From positions 62,001 through 126,000 of the forward strand of contig NZ_LZHV01000058.1 in assembly GCF_001667275.1 (NCBI RefSeq): DNA of 64,000 nucleotides, in the 5' to 3' direction. The translations under genes and the position numbers were made by a program. This DNA comes from Mycobacterium sp. ACS4054 (GTDB lineage: Bacteria > Actinomycetota > Actinomycetes > Mycobacteriales > Mycobacteriaceae). The notes under the pieces were generated by a model, which was given only the letters and a program-made list of their open reading frames with translations, searched no databases and was not told where the DNA came from. This document shows, piece after piece, positions 8,936-18,140 of this stretch. The stretch's first letter is position 1, and each line of letters begins with the position of its first letter.

Positions 8936-9238
8936 CTACTTGGGTTTGGCTCCGAGGAACGCGACGCCGGTGTGGTGGGCGATGAAGTCCCGGGAGATGT
9001 ACGCCAGGGCGAAGGCGATCACCACGATGACCACCGCGTAGATCGCCCAGGCGAGCGCCAGCAGTGCCGGGTTCTTCTGCGTCGAGTCGCGGTCGGTGCC
9101 GGCCTGTCCGGCGCCCACCGCGTGAAACCGGAGCCCCAGGGCGAACAGCCCGGGCAGTGCGGCCCCGGCCAGCATCGAGAAGACCAGGATCTTGAGGGAA
9201 GCCTGGTAGTTGAACCAGTCGCCGAAGTGACTCATCAA
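8936..9238 (-). CDS. small two-helix membrane protein (Rv0544c-like)
   Basis: A 100-residue protein with two hydrophobic segments (ILVFSMLAGAALPGLFALGLRF and ALAWAIYAVVIVVIAFALAY). Its ATG overlaps the stop of the phosphate permease gene by four bases, so the two are translationally coupled. It is probably an accessory subunit or stabiliser of the transporter; this is inferred from position only. It matches Rv0544c in size and place. Confidence 0.85.
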   Translation of the reverse strand: MMSHFGDWFNYQASLKILVFSMLAGAALPGLFALGLRFHAVGAGQAGTDRDSTQKNPALLALAWAIYAVVIVVIAFALAYISRDFIAHHTGVAFLGAKPK

Positions 9239-10476
9239 GCGTTCGCCTTCATCGTCGGGTCATCGGAGTCGTAGCGGCCGGAGGAGCCGCTACCGTTGGT
9301 CGGGTGCACGTCCGAGGGCGGTCGGTGCTCGGCGGAGTCCTCCAGCCCGGCCGTCAGGTCGCCCTTCCATTCGGCGTTGACGTTGTTGTGGTCGACCTTG
9401 ACCTTGCGCGACCGGATGTAGATGGTGGCCGAGACCGCGATCAGCAGCGCGAAGCCGACGATGGCGCCGGGGTAGCCGCCGATCAGGTGCACGATCCAGT
9501 AGGTGACCGCGCCCACCAGGCCCGCCAGCGGCAGCGTCACCAGCCAGGCGACGCCCATGCGGCCGGCGACGCCCCAGCGGACCTCACCGCCGGGCTTGCC
9601 CAGCCCGCTGCCCAGCACCGAACCCGTGCAGACCTGGGTGGTCGACAGGGCGTAGCCGAAGTGGGCGGAGAGCAAAATGACAGCGGCCGAAGACGATTCG
9701 GCGGCCATGCCCTGCGGCGACTGGATTTCCACCAGCCCCTTGCCCAGGGTGCGGATGATGCGCCAGCCGCCCAGATAGGTGCCCAGCGCCATCGACACGG
9801 CGCAGCCGACGATGACCCACAGCGGGGGCATCGAGGCGTTCTTGCTGACCGAGCCGTAGGACATCAGCGCCAGGAAGATGATGCCCATCGTCTTCTGGGC
9901 GTCGTTGGTGCCGTGTGCCAGCGAGACCAGCGACGCCGAGCCCCACTGGCCGTACCGGAAGCCGGCCTCGGTGCGCTTGGCCGAGATGCCGCGGGTGATC
10001 CGGTAGACCAGCCAGGTCGCCACGGCCCCGACCACGATGGCCAGGATCGCCGATACGACGGCCGGGATGATCGCCTTGGACACCACGCCCTTCCAGATCA
10101 CCCCGTGCGCGCCGACGGCCGCGATGGTGGCGCCGACGATGCCGCCGATCAGGGCGTGCGAGGAACTCGAGGGGATGCCCAGCAGCCAGGTCAGCAGGTT
10201 CCACACGATGCCGCCGACCAGGCCGGCGAAGACCAGCTCCAGCGTCACGATGTGCCCGTCGATCAAACCCTTGGCGATCGTGGCGGCGACGGCGGTGGAC
10301 ATGAACGCGCCCACGAGATTGAGCACCGCGGACAGCGCGACGGCCGCCTTGGGCTTGAGCGCCCCGCTGGCGATCGAGGTCGCCATCGCGTTGCCGGTGT
10401 CGTGGAAGCCGTTCGTGAAATCGAAAGCCAGTGCCGTGATTACGACAATGATCAGAAGGAACAATTGGATGTTCAC
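9235..10476 (-). CDS. pitA: low-affinity inorganic phosphate permease PitA
   Basis: A 413-residue transporter of the PiT family (PF01384) that couples phosphate uptake to protons across the inner membrane. Both inverted signature repeats are visible: FTNGFHDTGNAMAT near residues 20-33 and SLAHGTNDAQKTMG near residues 190-205. About ten transmembrane helices surround a central loop, and the C-terminal 45 residues are polar. ATG at 10476 is the natural start. The gene forms a two-gene unit with the small membrane protein downstream. Confidence 0.93.
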   Translation of the reverse strand: MNIQLFLLIIVVITALAFDFTNGFHDTGNAMATSIASGALKPKAAVALSAVLNLVGAFMSTAVAATIAKGLIDGHIVTLELVFAGLVGGIVWNLLTWLLGIPSSSSHALIGGIVGATIAAVGAHGVIWKGVVSKAIIPAVVSAILAIVVGAVATWLVYRITRGISAKRTEAGFRYGQWGSASLVSLAHGTNDAQKTMGIIFLALMSYGSVSKNASMPPLWVIVGCAVSMALGTYLGGWRIIRTLGKGLVEIQSPQGMAAESSSAAVILLSAHFGYALSTTQVCTGSVLGSGLGKPGGEVRWGVAGRMGVAWLVTLPLAGLVGAVTYWIVHLIGGYPGAIVGFALLIAVSATIYIRSRKVKVDHNNVNAEWKGDLTAGLEDSAEHRPPSDVHPTNGSGSSGRYDSDDPTMKANA

Positions 10477-10573
10477 AGCGCCCGATTCTGGTGGTAGGGG
10501 GATTCCATTGTCGAATGCAGCGGGAGCCTAATCGCGGGTGTATCTAGACTCGTCGCCAGATGTTACCTCTCAG

Positions 10574-10981
10574 TTAACCGGACTTTCCCTGTCGTTCACC
10601 CCGGGTGTCGCGGCGCAACGGGTGGTCGGGCGGGATCTGCACGAAGATCAGCGTGATGCCGTCGGGGTCGGTGACATGCATTTCGAATAGGCCCCACGGT
10701 TCTTGGCGCGCCTCGCGGGCGATCTCGACGCCGCGGCCTTGCAGCTCGGCCTGGGTGGCTTCGATGTCGCGGACCTGGAGCCACAGCGCGCCGGGGAACG
10801 GGCCCCGCGAGTGATCCGGGGAGCCGTAACCCGCAAGCTCCAGCAGCGACTGGCCGGCGAAAAACACTGTGCCCGCGCCGTATTCACGGGCGATCGCCAG
10901 GCCGATCAGGTCCCGGTAGAAGGCCAGCGACTGCTCGTAGTCCGCCGGTCGAAGCAGCATCCGGCTGGCCAAAATCTCCAT
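10574..10981 (-). CDS. VOC (glyoxalase/bleomycin-resistance) superfamily protein (Rv0546c-like)
   Basis: A 135-residue single-domain VOC protein. It has the expected elements FYRDLIGL early, LELAGYGSPDHS in the middle and FEMHVTDPDGITLIFVQ at the end, the last carrying the acidic/aromatic metal-site strand. VOC proteins range from metal-dependent lyases and dioxygenases to antibiotic-binding proteins; the substrate here is unknown. The ATG at 10981 (MEILASRMLL) is the first plausible start; upstream in-frame sequence is the antisense shadow of the neighbouring SDR gene. Confidence 0.83.
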   Translation of the reverse strand: MEILASRMLLRPADYEQSLAFYRDLIGLAIAREYGAGTVFFAGQSLLELAGYGSPDHSRGPFPGALWLQVRDIEATQAELQGRGVEIAREARQEPWGLFEMHVTDPDGITLIFVQIPPDHPLRRDTRGERQGKSG

Positions 10982-11010
10982 GACGTCGTGTCTATCACGT
11001 TGGTCTGGGC

Positions 11011-11907
11011 TCAGTCGCCTTCCGCGCGATTCGGCTGAATCCGCTGCCGCTGCATGAGCGTGTTGACCAAGCGGGGGCCGAACGTGTCCAGCGCCTTGGC
11101 GGCGATCGCCATTCGCGGGGCGATCCGCACGGGTCGGGTGCGGGCGGCGGTCAGCATCCACTCGGCGGCCTCTTCCGACGTCAGCGCCGGCATGCCCTCG
11201 TAGGCTTTCGTCGGCGCGATCATCGGCGTGGCCACCAGCGGGTAGTACAGCGTCGTCGAATGCACGCCCCTGGGCCCCCATTCGGTCTCCACGACGCGGC
11301 TCACCGCCGACAGCGCCGCCTTCGACGCGTTGTAGACCGCGAACAGCGGCGACGCCTCCGACAGCACGCCCCACGTGGAGACATTGATGACGTGGCCGTC
11401 GCCGCGCTCGAGCATCCCGGGGGCCAGCCCGCGGATCAGCCGCAGCGGCGCGTAGTAGTTGAGCACCATGGTCCGCTCGACGTCGTGCCAGCGATCCAGC
11501 GACTCGGCCAGCGGCCGGCGGATCGAGCGGCCGGCGTTGTTGATCAGGATGTCCACCCCGCCGAGTCGCTCCCGAACGTCGGCGACCAGCGCGTCGACGG
11601 CGTCCATGTCCGAGACGTCGCACGGCATGGACAGCGCGGTGCCACCCGCCGCGGCGATCCGGTCCGCGAGCGCGTCCAGCAGGTCTTTGCGGCGCGCGCT
11701 GACGGCCACGGTCGCGCCCGCGCGGGCCAGCAGTTCGGCCCCGGCCTCGCCGATGCCCGACGACGCCCCGGTCAGCAGGATGCGCTTGCCCCGCAGGTCG
11801 ACCGGCTTCATCGCGGGCCGGTTGACCAGCACCTGCGGGGCCATCGGGGGGCGCATGGTGGCCAGGACGAGCTGGTCGGTGAAACGGCGAAGCGGGCTCT
11901 TGCTCAC
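11011..11907 (-). CDS. short-chain dehydrogenase/reductase (Rv0547c-like)
   Basis: A 298-residue classical SDR. GASSGIG near residue 47 binds NAD(P), NNAG follows near residue 125, and YNASK carries the catalytic Tyr and Lys. The first 40 residues form an extension before the Rossmann fold. Substrate is unknown. It lies just upstream of the VOC gene, with a 29-bp gap, and follows menB on the same strand, matching Rv0547c. Confidence 0.86.
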   Translation of the reverse strand: MSKSPLRRFTDQLVLATMRPPMAPQVLVNRPAMKPVDLRGKRILLTGASSGIGEAGAELLARAGATVAVSARRKDLLDALADRIAAAGGTALSMPCDVSDMDAVDALVADVRERLGGVDILINNAGRSIRRPLAESLDRWHDVERTMVLNYYAPLRLIRGLAPGMLERGDGHVINVSTWGVLSEASPLFAVYNASKAALSAVSRVVETEWGPRGVHSTTLYYPLVATPMIAPTKAYEGMPALTSEEAAEWMLTAARTRPVRIAPRMAIAAKALDTFGPRLVNTLMQRQRIQPNRAEGD

Positions 11908-11938
11908 GTGGGGAGTCTAGGGGCGGCCCACCGAGCCC

Positions 11939-12837
<899 letters not shown>

Positions 12838-12841
<4 letters not shown>

Positions 12842-13302
12842 GGCGTTTCAACCGGCTCGAAACGAAAGACCGCGCAGCGGCCGGCGAGGGCCTCGAACTC
12901 CTCGGGGCGGCCCTCGGTGACCAGTCCCGCCCGCTTCATGAAGCCGACGCCCGTCGGCACCTCGGTGGGGAAGAGCCGCAGGATCGGCCGGGCGTCGTCG
13001 ACGGACAGCTCGGCCATCCGCACCCGCTGGACGTGGCGGCCACGCGCGATCGTCGCCTCACCGGCGGCCCGCACGTTGGCCACCCAGTCGGCGCCCGGGA
13101 ACCCGGCGACGACGTACTGGTGGCCGTCGACGGTCATCGGAGTTACCGGCGTCGAGCGCGGCGCCCCGGACTTGCGGCCCTTGACCGTCAGCACGACGGG
13201 GCTCTCACCACCGAAACTCATTCCCAGCCGCGACATCTGGATGAAGACCTTGTTGGCCGGCTTCAGCCACCACGGCGGCTTGATCGGCTTGCCGCTTCCC
13301 AT
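12838..13302 (-). CDS. deazaflavin (F420)-dependent nitroreductase/quinone reductase family protein
   Basis: A 154-residue protein of the DDN-like split-barrel family. VVLTVKGRKSGAPRSTPVTP followed by VAGFPGADWVANVRAAGEATI is the F420-binding signature. Family members reduce quinones or nitro compounds with reduced F420. It overlaps menB by four bases, so co-translation with a menaquinone enzyme is likely and a quinone-linked role is attractive, though this is inference. I do not recall this gene at the Rv0548c-Rv0551c junction of M. tuberculosis. Confidence 0.84.
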
Positions 13303-13313
13303 ACCCAGCGACG

Positions 13314-14234
13314 TTACCTCTCAAAGGGTTCGACGCTGAGCGCCCGGGGCTCCGTTGAACCGACGGCGGCCAGCCTTTCCAGCGACTCGGCGTCCAGGGT
13401 GACGTCGCCCGCGCCGAGGTTCTCCTCGAGGTGCTCGACCGATCGCGTGCCGGGAATCAGCAACGTGTTCGGCGCGTGCGCCAGCAGCCACGCCAAGCCG
13501 ACCTGGGCGCCGGTGACGCCGAGTTGGCCGGCGATGTCCACGACCACCGGGTGGTCGGCGACCTTCGGGAAACCCGGAAACGCCGATCCCAGCGGGAAGT
13601 AGGGCACCCAAGCGATGCCCTCCGACTTGCACAGGTCCAGCGTGGCTTCCTGCGAGCGGTCGAACAGGCTGTAGGCGTTCTGCACGCAGACGATCCCCGC
13701 CGGCAGCGCCCGCCGCACCACGTCGAGCGGCACGCTGCTGATTCCGATCGCGCCGATCTTGCCCTCGTCGCGCAGCGCGATCATCTCGGCGGCCTGGTCG
13801 TCGACGTCGACGATCTGATCGCCGTCGGCGCCCACGGCGGGACCCAGGTCCATGCGCCGCAGGTTGACCACCGGGACGCAATCCAGGCCCAGCTGGCGCA
13901 GGTCGTCCTCGACCGCGGCGCGCAGTTCCGCGGGCTTCTGCGCCGCCGCCAGCGGTATCGGCTGTTCGCCGGTGTAGCGGGCCCCGACCTTGCTGACGAT
14001 GACGAGGTCGTCGGCGTAGGGGAACAGCGCCGCGCGAATCCGCCGATTCACCTCGCCGGGGCCGTAGAACGAGGCGGTATCGATGTGGTTCACGCCGAGT
14101 TCGACCGCGCGGCGCAGCACCGCGGCGGCGTCTTCCGGCGCGGTCTCGAACAGCTGCATCGCGCCGTAGCCGACGCGGGCGACGGTCGACGCGCCGATGT
14201 TGCCGGGACCGCCGGGCTGTGGTGTGTCCGTCAT
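13314..14234 (-). CDS. aldo/keto reductase
   Basis: A 306-residue (beta/alpha)8 oxidoreductase. NHIDTASFYGPGEVN carries the catalytic Asp and Tyr, and DLVIVSKVG carries the Lys. The NADPH region NTLLIPGTRSVEHLEENL is near the C-terminus. The ATG at 14234 (MTDTPQPGGPGN) is preferred over a GTG 18 bp upstream. It is divergent from a TetR regulator whose two operators lie in between, so it is probably the regulated target. Substrate is unknown. Confidence 0.87.
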   Translation of the reverse strand: MTDTPQPGGPGNIGASTVARVGYGAMQLFETAPEDAAAVLRRAVELGVNHIDTASFYGPGEVNRRIRAALFPYADDLVIVSKVGARYTGEQPIPLAAAQKPAELRAAVEDDLRQLGLDCVPVVNLRRMDLGPAVGADGDQIVDVDDQAAEMIALRDEGKIGAIGISSVPLDVVRRALPAGIVCVQNAYSLFDRSQEATLDLCKSEGIAWVPYFPLGSAFPGFPKVADHPVVVDIAGQLGVTGAQVGLAWLLAHAPNTLLIPGTRSVEHLEENLGAGDVTLDAESLERLAAVGSTEPRALSVEPFER

Positions 14235-14264
14235 GGTTCTCCCTGGTGTCACAATGGACTGGAT

Positions 14265-14280
14265 GCGGAGGATCCTCCGC
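14265..14280. promoter_or_regulatory. TetR operator 1 (perfect 16-bp palindrome)
   Basis: GCGGAGGATCCTCCGC is a perfect palindrome in the gap between the divergent aldo/keto reductase and TetR genes. Its core CGGAGG-nn-CCTCCGCTT is repeated 35 bp downstream. The combination of a local TetR and a duplicated dyad makes an operator call strong, although binding is not shown. Confidence 0.75.
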
Positions 14281-14300
14281 TTATCCGACGGTAGCAGAAA

Positions 14301-14314
14301 CGGAGGTGCCTCCG
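14301..14314. promoter_or_regulatory. TetR operator 2 (overlaps ribosome-binding site of the regulator)
   Basis: CGGAGGTGCCTCCG shares the six-base arms of operator 1 and the following CTT. It contains the GGAGG ribosome site of the tetR gene (14302-14306) and ends one base before its TTG start. Occupancy would block both transcription and initiation, suggesting autorepression. Confidence 0.7.
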
Positions 14315-14315
14315 C

Positions 14316-14864
14316 TTGGCTGGGATCCGATCGGACGCCCGCCGGAATCGGGAGCGCCTGCTCGAGGTCGCGACGGCGGCGTTCGCCGCCGCCGAGGGGC
14401 GATCCGTGTCTATGGAGGCCATCGCGCGCGACGCCGGCGTGGGAATTGGCACGCTATACCGCCATTTCCCGAATCGGGAGGCGCTCGTCGAGGCGATCTA
14501 CCGCGCCGAGCTCGCCGAGGTGGCCGCGACGGCGGAACGGCTACTCAAGCGGCATCCGCCCAGGGCTGCGCTGCGCCACTGGATGGACCGCTATGCCGCC
14601 TTCGTGGCCGCCAAGCGCGGGATGGCCGAATCGTTGCACGCGATCTTCGACTCAGGCGCCATGCAGGCCAGCCAGACTCGGGACAGCATCGTCGGAGCCG
14701 TGGACCTGCTGTTGCGCGCCGGCGCCGAGGACGGCAGCCTGCGCACCGATGTGCAGGCCGACGATGTGGTGACCAGCCTGATCGGCATCTTCATGGCCAG
14801 CGGCTCGCCGGAACAGACGGGCCGCATGCTCGACCTGCTGGTCGCCGGGGTGACTGCGGTCTAA
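14316..14864 (+). CDS. TetR/AcrR family transcriptional regulator
   Basis: A 182-residue repressor-type protein. The N-terminal helix-turn-helix spans about residues 8-55: RERLLEVATAAFAAAEG then IARDAGVGIGTLYRHFPNREALVEA. The C-terminal helical domain would bind an unknown ligand. The start is TTG, nine bases after GGAGG; no upstream start exists in frame. It most likely controls itself and the divergent aldo/keto reductase (and perhaps the reductase-menB genes beyond it) through the two palindromes in the shared promoter. Confidence 0.88.
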   Translation: MAGIRSDARRNRERLLEVATAAFAAAEGRSVSMEAIARDAGVGIGTLYRHFPNREALVEAIYRAELAEVAATAERLLKRHPPRAALRHWMDRYAAFVAAKRGMAESLHAIFDSGAMQASQTRDSIVGAVDLLLRAGAEDGSLRTDVQADDVVTSLIGIFMASGSPEQTGRMLDLLVAGVTAV

Positions 14865-14870
14865 CCGAGT

Positions 14871-14916
14871 GTGCGGCCAGCCGCACGTTCGAGCGCGACC
14901 GTGCGTCCAGCCGCAC
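14871..14916. terminator. tandem hairpin repeats between convergent tetR and fadD8
   Basis: Two copies of a 16-base element stand 30 bp apart: GTGCGGCCAGCCGCAC (14871-14886; perfect 7-bp stem) and GTGCGTCCAGCCGCAC (14901-14916; 5-bp stem). They fill the 69-bp gap between convergent genes. There is no T-tract, so this would be a mycobacterial-type terminator without a U-run, or simply a small repeated element. Confidence 0.45.
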
Positions 14917-14933
14917 GCTCGCCACAGCACCGC

Positions 14934-16535
14934 CTAGCCCACGGCGCGCTCGGCGCCCTCCCAGAACTGGGCGCGCACGGCCTTCTTGTCGGGCTTGCCC
15001 AGCGCGGTCACCGGCACCGAGTCGACGACGATCACCTGCTTGGGCGATTGCACCGAACCCTTGCGTTCCTTGACGGCGGACTGGATCTCGACGGTCACCC
15101 GCGCCACCGACTCCTCGTCGGAGGGATGGTCGGGCCGCAACACGATCACGGCGGTGACGGCCTCGCCCCACTTCTCGTCCGGAGTGCCGATCACGCAGAC
15201 CTGCGCGACGGCGGGGTGCTCGGCGACGACGTCCTCGACCTCGCGCGGGAACACGTTGAAGCCTCCCGTGACGATCATGTCCTTGACCCGGTCGACGATG
15301 AACCAGAAGCCGTCCTCGTCCTCCCGGGCCATGTCACCGGTGTGCAGCCAGCCGTCGGAGAACGTCTTGGCCGTCTCCTCCGGCAGGTTCCAGTAGCCGC
15401 CGCTCAACAGCGGCCCCGACACGCAGATCTCGCCGACCTCGCCCTGCGGCACCGGGTTGCCGTCGGCGTCCAGCAGTGCCGTGCGGGCGAACAGGGTGGG
15501 CCGGCCGCAGGAGGTGAGCCGCTTCTCGTCGTGGTCCTTCTTGGCCAGATACGAGATCACCATCGGGGCTTCGGACTGCCCGTAGTACTGGGCGAAGATC
15601 GGCCCGAAGCGACGAATGGCCTCGGCCAGCCGCACCGGGTTCATCGCCGAGGCGCCGTAATAGACGGTCTCCAGCGAGGACAGGTCGCGGGTGTGCGAAT
15701 CGGGGTGGTCCATCAGCGCGTAGATCATCGACGGCACCAGCATGGTCGCGGTGATCTTCTGCTCCTCGATCACCCGCAGCACCTCGGCCGGGTCGAACTT
15801 GGTCAGCACCACCAGCTCGCCGCCCTTGATGATGGTCGGCACGAAGAACGCCGCCCCGGCGTGCGACAGCGGGGTGCACATCAAAAAGCGCGGGTTTTCC
15901 GGCCACTCCCACTCGGCGAGCTGGATCGTGGTCATCGTGGTGATCGACTGCGCGGTGCCCAGCACGCCCTTGGGCTTGCCGGTGGTGCCGCCGGTGTAGG
16001 CCATCCCGCCGATGTGGTCGGGCGGAAGGTCGGCGGCCACCAACGGCTTGGGTGAATACTTCGCGGCCTCGGCCACCAGGTCCACCGCGGAGTCGCCGAG
16101 CGCCTCGGGGACCGGGCCGATGGTCAGGATCTGCTTGAGGCCGGGCACCTTCTCCAGCAGGCCCAGCGCCCGATCGACAAACATCGGGTTCGGGTCGATG
16201 ATCAGCGACGTCACCCCGGCGTCGCCCAGCACGTAGGCGTGGTCGTCCAGGGAGCCCAGCGGGTGCAGCGCCACGCGCCGGTAACCCTGGGTCTGGCCGG
16301 CGCCGATGATCATCAGCACCTCGGGCCGGTTCAGCGACAGCAGCCCGACGGTCGCGCCGGTGCCCGCGCCGAGCGCCTCGAACGCCTGGATGTACTGGCT
16401 GATCCGCTCGGCGAGCTGGCCACCGGTCAGCGTGGTGTCGCCGAGGTGCAGCACCGGCTTGTTCTTGTTGCGCTTGAGCGCACCGACGGTCAGGTGTCCG
16501 GAATGAATGGGATGGCGCAGTAGCTCGTCACTCAT
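14934..16535 (-). CDS. fadD8: fatty-acid--CoA ligase FadD8
   Basis: A 533-residue ANL-superfamily acyl-CoA synthetase. MAYTGGTTGKPKGVLG is the ATP loop, YYGQSEAPM the adenine motif, GWLHTGDMAREDEDGFWFIVDRVKDMIVTGGFNVFPREVED the hinge and C-terminal lid, and GKPDKKAVR near the end carries the catalytic Lys. The ATG at 16535 (MSDELLRHP) fits the family; the in-frame upstream extension overlaps the PadR region. It corresponds to Rv0551c by position. The acyl substrate is unknown. Confidence 0.88.
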   Translation of the reverse strand: MSDELLRHPIHSGHLTVGALKRNKNKPVLHLGDTTLTGGQLAERISQYIQAFEALGAGTGATVGLLSLNRPEVLMIIGAGQTQGYRRVALHPLGSLDDHAYVLGDAGVTSLIIDPNPMFVDRALGLLEKVPGLKQILTIGPVPEALGDSAVDLVAEAAKYSPKPLVAADLPPDHIGGMAYTGGTTGKPKGVLGTAQSITTMTTIQLAEWEWPENPRFLMCTPLSHAGAAFFVPTIIKGGELVVLTKFDPAEVLRVIEEQKITATMLVPSMIYALMDHPDSHTRDLSSLETVYYGASAMNPVRLAEAIRRFGPIFAQYYGQSEAPMVISYLAKKDHDEKRLTSCGRPTLFARTALLDADGNPVPQGEVGEICVSGPLLSGGYWNLPEETAKTFSDGWLHTGDMAREDEDGFWFIVDRVKDMIVTGGFNVFPREVEDVVAEHPAVAQVCVIGTPDEKWGEAVTAVIVLRPDHPSDEESVARVTVEIQSAVKERKGSVQSPKQVIVVDSVPVTALGKPDKKAVRAQFWEGAERAVG

Positions 16536-16600
16536 GAGGCCAAGACTAGAACGTGTTGCAGTTTTAGTCAGCCACCCCCTCGGTGGCGGCGCGTGCCGGT

Positions 16601-17224
16601 CTAGGGATCGGGCCAGGCCAGGATCCGCTCCCACCGCTCGCGTCCCTGCGGGGTGAGGCCGACGTCGCGAGTGTCGGGCCATTCCTCGATCTCTCGGATC
16701 GTCCGTTCGCACCACTCGATCACGTTCCGGTAGAACTCGGCGATGAACGTCGATTCGGGCTCAACCAGGTGCAGCCGATTGGGAAACGGGCCGCCGGAGC
16801 CCAGCAGCTCGGCGATGAGCGCCCTGCCCTTGGCATAGAGCTCGCGCGCCTCGCGCGCGGTGCCTTCGAGCGACGAGCGCAGGTCCTCGACGGTCGCCTG
16901 GTCGCCGAGGAACAACCGAAGAAATCCCTCGGCCTCGATCACGGGCGCGGCCGGCTCGCTGCCGAACCATTCCTCAAGTGCCGCACGGCCTTCCGGGGTG
17001 ATCGTGTACAAGGTGCGTTGGCGTCGGCGGCCCTCGACTACTTCTGCGGTCGCGTGACCGCGCTCGACGAGCCGCTTCAGCTCCGCATACAGGTGAGCAT
17101 CCGATCGCGGCCAAAAGAAGTGCACCCCGCGTTTGATCTGAGCGACGATCTCGTAGGCCGTCCACGATTTGATGGCGAGCAGGCCGAGAAGCGCGAAGGA
17201 GGTGGTCGTCGGTGCGGAGGCCAT
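16601..17224 (-). CDS. PadR family transcriptional regulator
   Basis: A 207-residue protein with an N-terminal PadR winged helix (FALLGLLAIKSWTAYEIVAQIKRGVHFFWPRSDAHLYAELKRLVERGHA; then wing RRRQRTLYTITPEGRAALEEW) and a longer helical C-terminal dimerisation domain, as in the PadR-s2/Vir-like subclass. It is divergent from a maleylpyruvate-isomerase-like gene 62 bp away; repeated GTGGAGTA boxes in this gap are the likely operator. Confidence 0.86.
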   Translation of the reverse strand: MASAPTTTSFALLGLLAIKSWTAYEIVAQIKRGVHFFWPRSDAHLYAELKRLVERGHATAEVVEGRRRQRTLYTITPEGRAALEEWFGSEPAAPVIEAEGFLRLFLGDQATVEDLRSSLEGTAREARELYAKGRALIAELLGSGGPFPNRLHLVEPESTFIAEFYRNVIEWCERTIREIEEWPDTRDVGLTPQGRERWERILAWPDP

Positions 17225-17226
17225 CC

Positions 17227-17254
17227 CTTGACAATACTCAAACGTGGAGTAACT
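17227..17254 (+). promoter_or_regulatory. promoter for the maleylpyruvate-isomerase-like gene
   Basis: A perfect -35 TTGACA (17227-17232) is followed after 16 bases by TAACTT (17249-17254), pointing at the gene that starts at 17287. The predicted start of transcription would be near 17261, inside the GTGGAGTA repeat region, so repressor binding would block it. The TTGACA overlaps the first codons of padR. Confidence 0.5.
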
Positions 17255-17273
17255 TAAAGCTCCATAGTGGAGT
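17234..17273. promoter_or_regulatory. putative PadR operator with repeated GTGGAGTA boxes
   Basis: TACTC-n7-GAGTA (17234-17250) and CTCCA-tag-TGGAG (17259-17271) are two small dyads. The octamer GTGGAGTA occurs at 17243-17250 and again at 17266-17273, 23 bp apart. They flank and overlap the predicted -10 element. PadR-type regulators usually bind such dyads in their own promoter region. Confidence 0.5.
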
Positions 17274-17286
17274 ATGGAGGTCCATC

Positions 17287-18111
17287 ATGAATGACACCGA
17301 CTACGTAGCGATCGTCGACACGAACAGGGACGAATTGCGGGATCGCATCGGGCGGGCGCGGGTCCGCTTCGACCGGTTGGTCCGTTCCGCGGACCCAGAT
17401 CTGTGCGTCCCCGGTCTGGACTGGACCGTTCAACAGGTTGTCGCCCACGTGCTGTCCATGGCACATCGCTTTCAAGCGCTCGCCGAGGGACGCGACTTTC
17501 ACCGCGCCACCTATGCGCGAGACTTGGACGACATCAACCGCGCAGAGCTCGAGGCGCTGATGGCGCCGATCCCCGAAATCGCCGACCAGATCAACGATCT
17601 CGCACCGGTCATGGACGCGTTTTTCGACGGCGGTTCGAATGACCGGGTATACGAGGCCCATGGCGGTGCCATGCTGGACATCATCGCGGGGCAGGCGGTC
17701 TGGCTGGGCGAGTTGATTCTCCACGGGAGGGACGTCGCGCGAGCGATCAGAGCGCCCTGGCAGATTGACGAACGCGACATGCTGCTCATCGCGCGGGGCC
17801 TGATGCAATACGGCGAGGGGCCGGGGTATCTGCGCACGGGGCTGCCGCCCGGCACCGATCTTTGCGTCGCTTTCACGCTTCCCGGCGCCCGCCCTTACGT
17901 CATCCACATTCACGACGGGGTGGCGGACATGCGCGAGCGCCGGCCCGCCGACCGCCCGGACGCCGTGCTACAGATGCCCGCCTCGACGCTGTGCGACCTG
18001 ATCTACCAACGCATCGGGCCGGTCACCGCCGCACGACGGGGGCTGAGGATCGTCGGCGGCCGGCGGCCGTGGAAGGCGCTCAAGCTCCACTCCTACTTGG
18101 AACGTCCCTAA
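17287..18111 (+). CDS. maleylpyruvate isomerase / DinB-like family protein (TIGR03083 type)
   Basis: A 274-residue protein. Its N-terminal four-helix segment includes FDRLVRSADPDLCVPGLDWTVQQVVAHVLSMAHRF, characteristic of the mycothiol-dependent maleylpyruvate isomerase N-terminal (DinB-like) domain with its conserved metal-ligand His. A C-terminal SCP2-like part follows (DLCVAFTLPGARPYVIHIHDGVADM). Family members use mycothiol as a cofactor or act as thiol transferases. The ATG at 17287 follows GGAGG; a longer GTG/ATG extension lies within the promoter. It is probably repressed by the divergent PadR. Confidence 0.78.
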   Translation: MNDTDYVAIVDTNRDELRDRIGRARVRFDRLVRSADPDLCVPGLDWTVQQVVAHVLSMAHRFQALAEGRDFHRATYARDLDDINRAELEALMAPIPEIADQINDLAPVMDAFFDGGSNDRVYEAHGGAMLDIIAGQAVWLGELILHGRDVARAIRAPWQIDERDMLLIARGLMQYGEGPGYLRTGLPPGTDLCVAFTLPGARPYVIHIHDGVADMRERRPADRPDAVLQMPASTLCDLIYQRIGPVTAARRGLRIVGGRRPWKALKLHSYLERP

Positions 18112-18140
18112 AGCGGTATTGACCACTAGCATCCCTGCAC

